From DATLGB01 sp963740765 (GTDB taxonomy: Bacteria > Actinomycetota > Thermoleophilia > Solirubrobacterales > Solirubrobacteraceae): a stretch of 64,000 nt of DNA. The stretch's first letter is position 1. The number at the start of each line of letters is the position of its first letter. Where the stretch lies: the NCBI GenBank assembly GCA_963740765.1, contig CAVUFN010000015.1, positions 186,001 to 250,000 on the forward strand, given 5' to 3'. This document shows positions 42,085 through 49,570 of the stretch, piece after piece. A model generated the notes under the pieces. It did not search any database. It was given only the letters and a program-made list of their open reading frames with translations, and was not told the DNA's origin. A program made the position numbers and the translations under genes.

Positions 42085-43668
42085 GTGCTCGACACGCTGC
42101 GCGCCACTCTGGAGGACGCCGTCGCCGACCTCCGGGGGTCGGCGCCGCCGCCGCGTGCCCGGCCGTCGCTGGAGCGTCCGCCCAAGCCCGACTTCGGCGA
42201 CTACTCGACGAACGCCGCCATGCTGCTGGCGCCGCTGCTCGGCGAGAAGCCGCGCGACGTCGCGGCACGGCTCGGCGACGCGGTGTCCGCCCGGCTCGGG
42301 GACCAACTCACGCGTGTCGACGTCGCCGGCCCCGGCTTCCTGAACCTCTTCCTGGCCGACGGCTGGTACGCGGAGGCCCTGGGCGGTGTGCTGGACGCGG
42401 GCGCCGCGTACGGCGGCGCCGGCGCGCCGGCGCGCGAGCGCATCAACGTCGAGTTCGTCTCCGCCAACCCAACCGGCCCGATCCACCTCGGCCACGCGCG
42501 CAACGCCGCATACGGGGACGCGATCTGCCGCCTGCTCGCCTTCCACGGCCACGAGGTCGCGCGCGAGTTCTACGTCAACGACGCGGGCGTGCAGATCCGC
42601 TCCTTCGCGTCGGCGATCGCCACCCGGGCCCGCGGCGAGGTCCCCGACGAGTACGTCGGCGACTACGTGATCGACCTCGCCGAGAAGATCCCGGGGGCGG
42701 CGTCGATGGACCTGGACGACCTCGGCCGGGCCGGCATCGAGATGATCCTGGCCGGGATGCGGGAGACGCTGGCCCGGTTCCGGGTCGTGCCCTTCGACGT
42801 GTGGTTCTCCGAGGCGTCGCTGTACCCCGACGCGGTCGATCGCGCGCTCGAGGCGTTCGGCGACGACACCTACCGCGCCGACGGCGCACTGTGGCTGCGC
42901 ACCTCCGAGCACGGCGACGACAAGGACCGGGTCCTGATCAAGTCCGACGGCACGTACACCTACATGGCGTCCGACTCCGCGTACCACCAGAACAAGCGCG
43001 AGCGCGGCTTCGACCGGCTCGTCGACGTCTGGGGCGCCGACCACCACGGCTACGTGCAGCGCACCAAGGCCGCCTTCGAGTGCCTCGGCGGCGATCGCGA
43101 CGCGCTCGACCTGCTGATCATGCAGTTCGTCAACCTCGTCCGGGCCGGCGAGCCCGTGTCGATGTCCAAGCGCTCGGGCGACTTCATCACGCTCGACGAG
43201 CTGGTCGACGAGATCGGCACCGACGCCGCCCGCTGGTACCTGCTGGCGCGGTCGCACGACACGACCATCGAGGTCGACCTCGACCTCGCCACCCGGCAGT
43301 CGGCCGACAACCCCGTCTACTACGTCCAGTACGCGCACGCCCGCATCGCCCGCATCCTCGAGCGTGCAACTCAGGGGACGGTCCCCTCAGTTGCACCGGC
43401 AGTCGGGCTGGAGCCGTCCGAGCGGGCGCTGATCAAGCGGCTCGTGGCGTTCGCCGGCGAGGTGGGGGAGGCCGCCGACAAGCGCGCGCCGCACCGGATC
43501 GCCACCTACGCGCTGGACCTCGCGCGCGACTTCGCGGTCTTCTACGAGCAGTGCAAGGTCGTCGGCTCCGACAACGAGGCGTTCCGGTTCGGGCTCTGCC
43601 GGGCGACCCAGGGCGTCCTGGCGCGGTCGCTCGACCTGCTCGGCATCGACGCTCCGGACTCCATGTAG
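42085..43668 (+). CDS. argS: Arginyl-tRNA synthetase
   Basis: The protein has 527 residues from GTG 42085. The N-terminal Add-1 domain has PKPDFGDYSTNAAMLLAP. The Rossmann class I core has NPTGPIHLGHARNA (HIGH motif, ~135), VWGADHHGYVQRTKAAFE and the KMSKS-type loop SMSKRSGDFITLDEL (~359). The DALR anticodon domain follows. Between its first helix (YVQYAHARIARILERA) and the next, ~11 codons (TQGTVPSVAPA) are encoded by a 33-bp palindrome related to one in the ABC-F gene. The enzyme charges tRNA-Arg. Confidence 0.96.
   Translation: MLDTLRATLEDAVADLRGSAPPPRARPSLERPPKPDFGDYSTNAAMLLAPLLGEKPRDVAARLGDAVSARLGDQLTRVDVAGPGFLNLFLADGWYAEALGGVLDAGAAYGGAGAPARERINVEFVSANPTGPIHLGHARNAAYGDAICRLLAFHGHEVAREFYVNDAGVQIRSFASAIATRARGEVPDEYVGDYVIDLAEKIPGAASMDLDDLGRAGIEMILAGMRETLARFRVVPFDVWFSEASLYPDAVDRALEAFGDDTYRADGALWLRTSEHGDDKDRVLIKSDGTYTYMASDSAYHQNKRERGFDRLVDVWGADHHGYVQRTKAAFECLGGDRDALDLLIMQFVNLVRAGEPVSMSKRSGDFITLDELVDEIGTDAARWYLLARSHDTTIEVDLDLATRQSADNPVYYVQYAHARIARILERATQGTVPSVAPAVGLEPSERALIKRLVAFAGEVGEAADKRAPHRIATYALDLARDFAVFYEQCKVVGSDNEAFRFGLCRATQGVLARSLDLLGIDAPDSM
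43364..43396. repeat. Intragenic GGGGAC palindrome, copy 2
   Basis: This is a 33-bp palindrome with 16-bp arms around the single base at 43380. The left arm begins GTGCAACT and the right arm ends AGTTGCAC; the arms differ at one position. The inner core GGGGAC/GTCCCC and the TCAGT(T/C)GCA right arm are shared with copy 1 at 8990. Its length is a multiple of three, and it adds 11 codons to argS without breaking the frame. Confidence 0.8.
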
Positions 43669-43681
43669 CTTGCGGTCGCTC

Positions 43682-44168
43682 ATGAGCGACCCGAACTGGC
43701 CCCCGCCCGCCCCGCCCGAGTACGCCGCCGGTGGCAGCGGCCTGCCCGTCCCCGGTGACTCCGCCGGCTGGGGCGCCCGCTTCGGCGCGACCCTGATCGA
43801 CACGATCATCCTCATCGCGTCGTCCTCGTCGCGCTGATCGGCGCGGCACGGCGGATTCGGGGACGACGGCGCCCTCGGCGGCGGCGTCCTGGTCGCGTAC
43901 GTCGTCGGCGTACCTCTACGCGCCGCTGACCATGATGCGCAAGGGGCAGAACAACGGCCAGACCTTCGGCAAGCAGGCGGTCGGCATCCGCGTCAAGCGC
44001 GACACCGGCAACGAGATCGGCTTCTGGTACTCGGCCCTGCGCGAGATCCTCGTCAAGGGCATCCTCGGCCCGCTGACGCTCTTCATCGACTACCTGTGGC
44101 CGCTGTGGGACAAGCGCAACCAGGCGCTGCACGACAAGGTCGTCGGCACCTTCGTGGTCGACGCCTGA
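43682..44168 (+). pseudogene. RDD-family membrane protein gene, broken by several frame changes
   Basis: The reading opens at ATG 43682 (MSDPNWPPPAPPEYAAGGSG, then GWGARFGATLIDTIILI), a typical RDD start, but stops at about 43837. Continuation is found by switching frame three times: VVLVALIGAA (frame change near 43817), GGFGDDGALGGGVLVAYVVG (near 43849) and YLYAPLTMMRKGQNNGQTFGKQAVGIRV to the end (near 43910). The last part (43932-44168) is intact and has the RDD C-terminus (NQALHDKVVGTFVVDA). Three shifts in under 100 nt mean a pseudogene or poor-quality sequence, not programmed frameshifting. Confidence 0.8.
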
Positions 44169-44191
44169 CGCGATCAGCGACCCCGAATCGG

Positions 44192-44305
44192 CAACCGGGC
44201 TCCGTCGCTTCCGGTCGGCGCGAACCGCGCTGCGCAGGTTCCGTAAAACGGAACCTCCACAGCGCGCTAACGGCTGACCGGAACTCACACGGCGCGGTTC
44301 GCGCC
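44192..44305. repeat. Intergenic palindromic repeat, copy 2
   Basis: It lies between the convergent RDD and ccdA genes. The central hairpin AGGTTCCG (44236-44243), loop TAAAA, CGGAACCT (44249-44256) is perfect. An outer 14-bp perfect inverted repeat pairs 44217-44230 (GGCGCGAACCGCGC) with 44292-44305. The left ~50 nt aligns with copy 1 at 6869. Confidence 0.8.
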
Positions 44306-44307
44306 TC

Positions 44308-45066
44308 CTAGAGGTTGTAGAGGTCGCCGATCCCGATCGCGTCGAGTGCCTTGCGCGCCTCGATGTTGAGCTCGGTCAGCTCGCCCGTAAGCAGCAGCAG
44401 GCCCATGGCGATGAGGATCGCGCCGCTGATCGCCGTGACCGCGACGTAGTGGTCGCGCAGCCAGCGGAACGCGGTCGTCGCGCGGTTGAACGCGATCGCC
44501 GTGGCCAGGAACGGGACGGCGAGACCGGCGCTGTAGGCGGCGAGCAGCACACCGCCCTTGGAGACGGTCGACTGTGTGGCCGCCGCGGTCAGGATCGAGC
44601 CGAGCGTGGGGCCGACGCACGGCGTCCAGGCGATGGCGAACGCCGCGCCTGCGATCAGCGGGCCGCCCGATCCGGCGCGGCTCATGAGGGCGTCCACCCG
44701 CCACTCGCGGTTCAGGCGCGGGATGAAGGGGGTGAGGACGAAGAACACGCCGAGCGCCACGATCAGCGCGCCGCTGACGTGCTCGAGCGTGGAGCGATGG
44801 TCCTTGAGCGTCGAGCCGATGCCCGTCGCCGTCATCCCGAGCGCGACGAAGACGACGGTGAACGCCAGGCAGAACACGACGGCCGGGCCGAGCACCTTCG
44901 CGCTGCGGCCCTCGCCCTGGCTGAACTCGGTCACGCTGACGCCGGAGACTGCGCTCAGGTACCCCGGGACGAGCGGCAGCACGCACGGCGAGATGAAGGA
45001 CACGAAGCCGACCGCGAACGCGGCGAACACCGTCGTGTCGACCTGGTCGGCGGCGGCGAGGATCAC
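44308..45066 (-). CDS. ccdA: CcdA-type thiol-disulfide transport membrane protein
   Basis: The protein has 252 residues from GTG 45066. Six hydrophobic helices; SFISPCVLPLVPGYLSAVSG and AIAWTPCVGPTLGSIL carry the two membrane cysteines that shuttle electrons. It passes reducing power from cytoplasmic thioredoxin to extracytoplasmic partners such as TlpA/CcmH during cytochrome c maturation. It is the third gene of the minus-strand operon tlpA-ccmH-ccdA, each pair overlapping by 4 nt. Repeat copy 2 lies just past its stop. Confidence 0.93.
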   Translation of the reverse strand: MILAAADQVDTTVFAAFAVGFVSFISPCVLPLVPGYLSAVSGVSVTEFSQGEGRSAKVLGPAVVFCLAFTVVFVALGMTATGIGSTLKDHRSTLEHVSGALIVALGVFFVLTPFIPRLNREWRVDALMSRAGSGGPLIAGAAFAIAWTPCVGPTLGSILTAAATQSTVSKGGVLLAAYSAGLAVPFLATAIAFNRATTAFRWLRDHYVAVTAISGAILIAMGLLLLTGELTELNIEARKALDAIGIGDLYNL

Positions 45067-45497
45067 TGGTCGTACGCGCGCATGTCACGGTCCAGGCGCG
45101 ACTCGTCGTCGGGGTCCAGGGTGCCGGGCTGCGGGTCGTAGGCCGCGACCCGGCGCCAGCGGCGCACCGTCAGCGCCACCGCCGCAACGGCCAGCAACGC
45201 CAGCAGCACGGGGACGATCCACGAGGTCTTCTGGTGCGGCTCGGCCAGCACCTTCGGCCCGTACTCCTTGACCAGCCGCTGTTTGATCTCCGTCTTCGTC
45301 AGGCCTTCGCTGATCCGGCGCCGGATGAACTCCCGCTCGCGATCCGCGCTCGGCGCCTGGCTGATGTTCAGCGCCGTCCCGCACGTGACGCACATGACCT
45401 CGTCCTCGACATCGGGCAGCGTCGTCCGCGGCGTCGCGGCCAGCGCCGTCGGCGCCAGCGTGAGCAACAGGGTGAGCAGTGCCAGCGCGCGGGTCAT
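45063..45497 (-). CDS. ccmH: CcmH/NrfF-like cytochrome c biogenesis protein
   Basis: The protein has 144 residues from ATG 45497. It has a signal peptide (MTRALALLTLLLTLAPTALA), then DVEDEVMCVTCGTALNISQAPSADREREFIRRRI. The thiol motif is CVTCG rather than the common LRCxxCQ. LTKTEIKQRLVKEYGPKVLAEP is the conserved three-helix bundle, and one C-terminal transmembrane helix (WIVPVLLALLAVAAVALTV) anchors it. It reduces the heme-binding thiols of apocytochrome c. It is flanked by tlpA and ccdA with 4-nt overlaps. Confidence 0.9.
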   Translation of the reverse strand: MTRALALLTLLLTLAPTALAATPRTTLPDVEDEVMCVTCGTALNISQAPSADREREFIRRRISEGLTKTEIKQRLVKEYGPKVLAEPHQKTSWIVPVLLALLAVAAVALTVRRWRRVAAYDPQPGTLDPDDESRLDRDMRAYDQ

Positions 45498-46024
45498 CGG
45501 GCGTTGACGAGCGGTGTCACGTTCGCGTCGATCCACTTCTGCGTCAGTGGGCCCTTGAGGAACGCCCTGACCCGGCCGTCCTTGCCGAGCAGATACGTCT
45601 CGGGCATCTGGTGCACGCCCCACTCGTCCGCGAAGTCCCCCGACCCGTCGCGCAGACTCGGGTACGTGAGCTTCTTGTCGCGCACCCACTTCAGCGCGTC
45701 CTCCGTGTTGTCGCGCGAGTTGATGCCCAGCACCGTCCCGCCCTGGGACTCGATCGCCGTCTGCGCCTTCTGGAGCAGCGGCAGCTCGGCGGTGCACGGA
45801 TCGCACCACGAGGCCCAGAAGTTCACGAGCACGACCTTGCCGCGGTAGTCGGCTACGGCGCCTGCCTTCGTCGCCCCCAGCGCCTCGAGCCGCTCGGTGG
45901 ACTCCGGCGGCACCTTGCCCGCCTGGAGCTCGCTGTCGACGGACGTCTTGGAGTTCTCGGAAGCGACCCCGTAGGCCAGCAGGCCGACGAGCAACGCAGC
46001 GATCCCGACGACGACCCAACGCAC
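45494..46024 (-). CDS. TlpA/ResA-type thioredoxin-like protein
   Basis: The protein has 176 residues from GTG 46024. An N-terminal membrane anchor (WVVVGIAALLVGLLAYGVA) is followed by an extracytoplasmic thioredoxin fold with VVLVNFWASWCDPCTAELPLL (CDPC active site) and the cis-Pro in HQMPETYLLGKDG. It probably keeps apocytochrome or CcmH thiols reduced. It is the first gene of the operon; TACCCT (46037-46032) lies 7 nt before the start, as for other leaderless genes here. Confidence 0.92.
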   Translation of the reverse strand: MRWVVVGIAALLVGLLAYGVASENSKTSVDSELQAGKVPPESTERLEALGATKAGAVADYRGKVVLVNFWASWCDPCTAELPLLQKAQTAIESQGGTVLGINSRDNTEDALKWVRDKKLTYPSLRDGSGDFADEWGVHQMPETYLLGKDGRVRAFLKGPLTQKWIDANVTPLVNAR

Positions 46025-46048
46025 CCCTCGCAGGGTACGACCGCCCGC

Positions 46049-46054
46049 TAAGTT
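46049..46054 (+). promoter_or_regulatory. -10 element of the tRNA-Gly gene
   Basis: TAAGTT ends 10 nt before the first base of the tRNA gene. A divergent -10 for the tlpA operon lies at 46032-46037 on the other strand. Confidence 0.45.
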
Positions 46055-46064
46055 CTCCCTTCAC

Positions 46065-46137
46065 GCGCGAGTAGCTCAGTTGGTAGAGCGTCGGCTTCCC
46101 AAGCCGAAGGTCGCGGGTTCGACCCCCGTCTCGCGCT
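46065..46137 (+). tRNA. tRNA-Gly (anticodon CCC)
   Basis: 73 nt fold into a full cloverleaf. Acceptor stem GCGCGAG/CTCGCGC, D arm GCTC/GAGC, anticodon stem TCGGC/GCCGA with loop TTCCCAA (anticodon CCC at 46098-46100), T stem GCGGG/CCCGT with one G-T pair and loop TTCGACC. CCA is not encoded. Its 3' part from 46096 is the left att core of the integrative element. Confidence 0.95.
46096..46137 (+). repeat. attL core (42 bp, within tRNA-Gly 3' half)
   Basis: It is identical to 54151-54192 and runs from the anticodon loop (TTCCCAAGCC) to the discriminator base. Beyond the core, both sites share GAAGTCCCTGCA after a few mismatches. Confidence 0.9.
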
Positions 46138-46210
46138 CTCGGCGAAGTCCCTGCAAATGTGGCTGTTCGAGTGGATCACGCGGTCGAGCCGCTGAGCCCG
46201 ATTGATCGCC

Positions 46211-46234
46211 GTGGCTACCGCTCGTGGCTACCGC
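46211..46234 (+). repeat. Left arm-type repeats (two GTGGCTACCGC)
   Basis: GTGGCTACCGC occurs at 46211-46221 and 46224-46234, 74 bp inside the left core. The same 11-mer is repeated at the right end of the element near the integrase gene. These are candidate integrase arm-binding sites. Confidence 0.65.
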
Positions 46235-46253
46235 TCAGAAAAATGGAGCGAGG

Positions 46254-46937
46254 TTAAGCGAGAAGGCGCTCGAGCCTTGGCAGCGTCACCGCGTCCATCC
46301 GGCGTCGGCTGTCGGGTCCACCAATGGCGCCCTCGAATCCGTAGGTGAACGTCGGCAGGCGACGGATGCGCTGAAGCTCTTCGCGGACGAATCGCTGCGC
46401 TGCAGGCGGAAGCTCGCCCATCTCGTCGAGAAGTTCCTCGCGGGCGTCGAGGAGCAAGACGATGTCCTCGAAGTCGCGGCTGGACATGCAGTCGTCGTCG
46501 CCGCGGTCACCGAAGGCCTCCAGCTTCAACACGACCAGCCACGGCGGGGGTATCGCGCGGATGCGGGCTCCGGACGGCAAGGCGATGGGCACGGCGGCCG
46601 CCAGGGCGTCCTTGAGCCACCGGTCGCTGAAGCCGGCGAGTCGCTCGGCCGCCGGCAACGCGTCGAGTACAACGCCAAGCCCGGCATGCTGCCATCGGAC
46701 CATCACGCCGCTGTCTATGTCCTCGGCGAACCCCCGAGCGCGAAGCGCTTCTTGGAAGGCCGTGTACTCGGCGAGCGTGCGGACTTCGGCGATGACATCT
46801 ACATCGTCGGTCACACGGGGCCGTCGGCCGGCAGCGTCGGTGAGCCAGAGCGCAACGCTCGCGCCGCCCATGAAGACGACGCGCTCGTTCAGTTCGCCGA
46901 GCGCCTCGACGGCGGCTTCAAGCTGCGCGACGCTCAT
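46254..46937 (-). CDS. Nucleotidyltransferase-fold protein (AbiEii/DUF6036-like)
   Basis: The protein has 227 residues from start 46937 (MSVAQLEAAVEALGELNERV). VVFMGGASVALWLTD then RVTDDVDVIAEV is the nucleotidyltransferase core: GG-S/A motif and the D-x-D metal pair in DDVDV. RDFEDIVLLLDAREELLDEM follows. This resembles the toxin side of AbiE-like (type IV) and MNT-type toxin-antitoxin pairs. The 20-nt overlap with the upstream winged-helix gene supports a two-gene unit. Whether it is toxic is untested. Confidence 0.72.
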   Translation of the reverse strand: MSVAQLEAAVEALGELNERVVFMGGASVALWLTDAAGRRPRVTDDVDVIAEVRTLAEYTAFQEALRARGFAEDIDSGVMVRWQHAGLGVVLDALPAAERLAGFSDRWLKDALAAAVPIALPSGARIRAIPPPWLVVLKLEAFGDRGDDDCMSSRDFEDIVLLLDAREELLDEMGELPPAAQRFVREELQRIRRLPTFTYGFEGAIGGPDSRRRMDAVTLPRLERLLA

Positions 46938-47440
46938 CGGCGCTCCGGAGCCTGGCTCGAATGTGCTTTTCAGCCGCTTTCCGCACGCGCGCATCGCCGA
47001 GGATGAGCGCGTCGCAGAGGGCCGCGAGCTCAGCGACTTCCGGCCAATCATCGACGAGCTCGACGACCTGGGGATCTATCGGGCTGATGCTCGGCCCGCG
47101 GATCTTGCCGTGAGGGCTCGGCCAGACCGGCGGCTCGTCGTCGCTGCGAATCTCACTTCGTAGAGGTGCTGCGCCCCATGCCGTCGGGACTCCCCGAGCA
47201 AGGGCTCCTTCCCGGATGGGATGGAGGTACTTGAGCGCGTGGACGAGGAACTCCTCTGCTGCGTGCGGCACGATCCGCGCGACGTTGCGCGTCGTAGACC
47301 CCTGCCTCGGACAGACGATCGAGGGCCCGCTGCACCTTGGAATGCTGGACGCCCAGCCGGGAGCCGAGCGCGCGCAGCGTCGGTGACCCGTCGCCTTCGA
47401 TCAGCCCATACAGCACGAGAACGTCGCCGCCGCGAAGCAT
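46918..47440 (-). pseudogene. Winged-helix partner of the nucleotidyltransferase, frameshifted
   Basis: The first part from ATG 47440 reads MLRGGDVLVLYGLIEGDGSP, then LGVQHSKVQRALDRLSEAGVYDAQR, a winged-helix domain. The frame then fails. A continuation in the next frame (NVARIVPHAAEEFLVHALKY and on to the stop at 46918) aligns directly if one base is lost or gained near 47286-47290. GVPTAWGAAPL and SPIDPQVVELVDDWPEVAEL follow. I have seen this order (winged helix, then AEEFLVHGLRY, then RGVPTAWAAPPL) in intact genes that precede nucleotidyltransferases. It is the likely regulator or antitoxin, inactivated or mis-sequenced. Confidence 0.68.
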
Positions 47441-47479
47441 CGCCTCAGCGTATCGTGTATCGGTACAGAGTACAAGCGC

Positions 47480-47692
47480 CTATTCCGTCGGAAACCAGCC
47501 AGTCGCGATCTCCCAGCGCAGATAGAAGCGCCGGCGCCCGCGCTTGTGGCTGGGTATGACGCCGCGGCGTGCCCACTCCTCAATGGTCGATTTCGGCGTG
47601 TCGAGCAGCTCGGCGACCTCGACCGTTGACATGACGTCGGCTCTGGTGAGCGGGAGGCGCTCGGCTCGCGCCCGTTCCTGGGCTAGCGACAT
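47480..47692 (-). CDS. Excisionase-like helix-turn-helix protein
   Basis: The protein has 70 residues from ATG 47692 (an in-frame start at 47722 is possible). STVEVAELLDTPKSTIEEWARRGVIPSHKRGRRRFYLRWEI is a MerR-like HTH_17/Xis module: strand-turn-helix, W in the recognition region and a basic R-G-R-R-R-F-Y wing. Small proteins of this kind act as recombination directionality factors. In this element it is the best candidate for the excision factor. Confidence 0.75.
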   Translation of the reverse strand: MSLAQERARAERLPLTRADVMSTVEVAELLDTPKSTIEEWARRGVIPSHKRGRRRFYLRWEIATGWFPTE

Positions 47693-47749
47693 CCGGGCGG
47701 TCCCATCACGTCGCGCCACCACCCGAAGGTGTCGGGTTCGGCGGCGGGG

Positions 47750-48490
47750 TCATGCACGGGCCGGTGCTCGATAGCCCACGACTCCGTCGCGCAGCTCCTC
47801 GAAAGTGCAGATGGTGAAGCGGTCGGAGAGGTTGATGCCGAGGTGGTTCCAGACCCAGCCCCTGACCTGGGTCGCTCGTTCCTGGGTCGGCACCACGATG
47901 AGCATCGCCCGGGCGCGCTCGTGGGCGACTGAGGCCATCGCCTTCTTCTCGATCCGCTCGCGGGAGTAGTGGCCGAGGTCGACTTCGACGAGCACCAGGT
48001 CGCGGCCCTGCGCGTCCGGCAACGCCCGGTAGGCGCCGTCCGGACGGTGCTTTCGGTAGTCGCCGTAGAGGCCGATCGCGGCGTCGTGCTCAGACATCAG
48101 GCGGACGCCGAGGGCGTCGGCGACGCGGTTGGTGGCGAGCTGGTGGTCGATCAGGGCGGCGGGGATGCCGCCGCGGCGGTGCCGCCGGCCGAGCGCAACC
48201 GCTTCGCGGCCGCGGATCCGAAGGGCGATCGGCGCCTTCGGACCGAGCGTGAAGAGGTGCTCGCTGGAGGGGCGGGCGCCGGTCCAGGTCTTCGGGGCGG
48301 CGGGGTCGGCTCGTTTGACGTGCTCGAGGTAGCCGGCATTGGCGAGCGCCCGAAGCCGGTTGTAGGCGCTCTTGCGGTTGCAGTCAGACCAGAGCCGATC
48401 GTGCAGGAAGTCGAGTGTCTCGATGTCCCGGTCGGCGAGCAGTTCGAGCACCTCGAGGTCGCGGGGGTAGAGGCGGACCTGCTTAGCCAT
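47750..48490 (-). CDS. Replication-relaxation family protein
   Basis: The protein has 246 residues from ATG 48490 (MAKQVRLYPRDLEVLELLAD). The N-terminal winged-helix LYPRDLEVLELLADRDIETLDFLHDRLW, then SAYNRLRALANAGYLEHVKR, is followed by a nuclease-like alpha/beta half (LIDHQLATNRVADALGV, PDGAYRALPD, LVLVEVDLGHYSRERIEKK). The D-x...E-V-D pattern is like that of restriction-type nucleases. This is the replication-relaxation family (PF13814) found on plasmids and integrative elements, of uncertain role in transfer or replication. The longer open frame upstream to 49156 is low-complexity and overlaps the toxin remnant, so I start at 48490. Confidence 0.75.
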   Translation of the reverse strand: MAKQVRLYPRDLEVLELLADRDIETLDFLHDRLWSDCNRKSAYNRLRALANAGYLEHVKRADPAAPKTWTGARPSSEHLFTLGPKAPIALRIRGREAVALGRRHRRGGIPAALIDHQLATNRVADALGVRLMSEHDAAIGLYGDYRKHRPDGAYRALPDAQGRDLVLVEVDLGHYSRERIEKKAMASVAHERARAMLIVVPTQERATQVRGWVWNHLGINLSDRFTICTFEELRDGVVGYRAPARA

Positions 48491-48599
48491 GGTCCCCGGG
48501 TGCGATCGACCCGCGCCGGTGTCGGACGGAGTCGCAGGAGAGGTGATGGATCGGGCGTGTCGCAGCAAAAGGTCCCTCTGTAGAGATCTGCGGCCACCA

Positions 48600-48840
48600 G
48601 CGCGGAATTGTTGTGACTCCGGGCCGCCGGTCGGCACCACGGGGCTGCCCGTCCCGTAGGGCCAGAAGGCCGGAACGGCAGGAGCAGCAGCGCTGCTGAG
48701 GCGCCTCGGAGAGGCGTTGTGGTGAGACCCGAAGGGACGAAACGAGGGCCATCGCCCTCTCGCCAGGCCGCCCGTCAGGGCGAGCCTGCGCGAGACCGAG
48801 CGCTCTGCGCGAGGTGTCGGGCACCGACACCTCGCGCATT
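48600..48840. other. Hairpin-dense non-coding segment (possible origin or transfer site)
   Basis: Between the replication-relaxation gene (ends its start at 48490) and the toxin gene (49571) there is no convincing gene. 48600-48840 holds at least four perfect hairpins or palindromes: AGCAGCGCTGCT 48686-48697; CGCCTC/GAGGCG 48702-48716; GAGGGC/GCCCTC 48744-48759; and a 14-bp stem at 48807-48820/48824-48837 with loop GCA. The rest of the stretch holds a toxin-gene remnant (48951-49060), and nothing else I can assign to 49570. Confidence 0.5.
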
Positions 48841-48950
48841 CCGGCCATCTGGTGCGATTCCTTGGACTGCCAACGAGGACGGCGGCTCCGCGCGTTCCTC
48901 GCTTGTGTCTCGACTTCGGCACGCCTCTCCTGGGCCGCCACACTGCCGCG

Positions 48951-49060
48951 CTAGCGAGTTGCGGTGCCCGCTGCGAGAACGCCGGCAACCTCCGAAACGT
49001 CGTCGAGCTCACCGCTCGCCACCGCGATGACCGGTTTGTAGGCGTCGTCGCGGATCGCCT
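48951..49060 (-). pseudogene. Remnant of a Doc-type toxin C-terminus, copy inside the element
   Basis: On the minus strand DDAYKPVIAVASGELDDVSE and then VAGVLAAGTATR end at TAG (48953-48951). This matches the C-terminus of death-on-curing (Fic/Doc) toxins, which read like NDxAYDLVxAVAxGELDDV. Only ~35 codons remain. A related remnant lies outside the element at 54315, and the two stretches are similar for ~190 bp. Confidence 0.6.
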
Positions 49061-49570
49061 CGCGCGCGCTTGCATCGACCGCCCCTTCCGCTCCGCGCGC
49101 ACGGCGACGGCCCTAATCGTGGCCTCCGAAAAGCTGCTCGACCTCGCGTACGTCATGACCCCTCAGGGACTCAGGGACTTCAGGGGCTGAGTCCGACATT
49201 GGGGGTTGTCGCGGCGTTCTTCACGCTCTGTCTCTTCTCACGCTCGGGGCACGCCAGGCTGATCCGTTCGGTTCGACTGACCGGCAGGGCCTGTAGCGGC
49301 TCCCTGGTCCGGTCGAGCTTTTGCTTTGAGGCAGAGGCTGGAAGCGCCCGGGCCGCGACCGGCTCAGATCACCGCACGGACCTTGCCAGTCGTGCTCGCG
49401 CGACCGTTGGTGACAAGACGGCTAGTCGACTCGTCTGACTTCACATCGGGTTTGAACTCGACCGCGTGGGTAGGCCGTTCGCCATCGTCCATCACGTACG
49501 GACTAAGTCGAGCATTGTTCGATGTCGCCGCCCGAAGGGACCAGCGTCGTCGAGCGGAAAGCGAGCCGTC

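Noticed and set aside
43682..44168. Programmed frameshifting to express the RDD protein
   Set aside because: Three changes of different direction would be needed within 100 nt, with no slippery site at each. Decay or sequence error is simpler.
48491..49156. Extension of the replication-relaxation protein to a start at 49156
   Set aside because: The extra ~220 residues are low-complexity Arg/Ser/Pro, cross the hairpin cluster and overlap the Doc remnant. The family fold begins right after ATG 48490.
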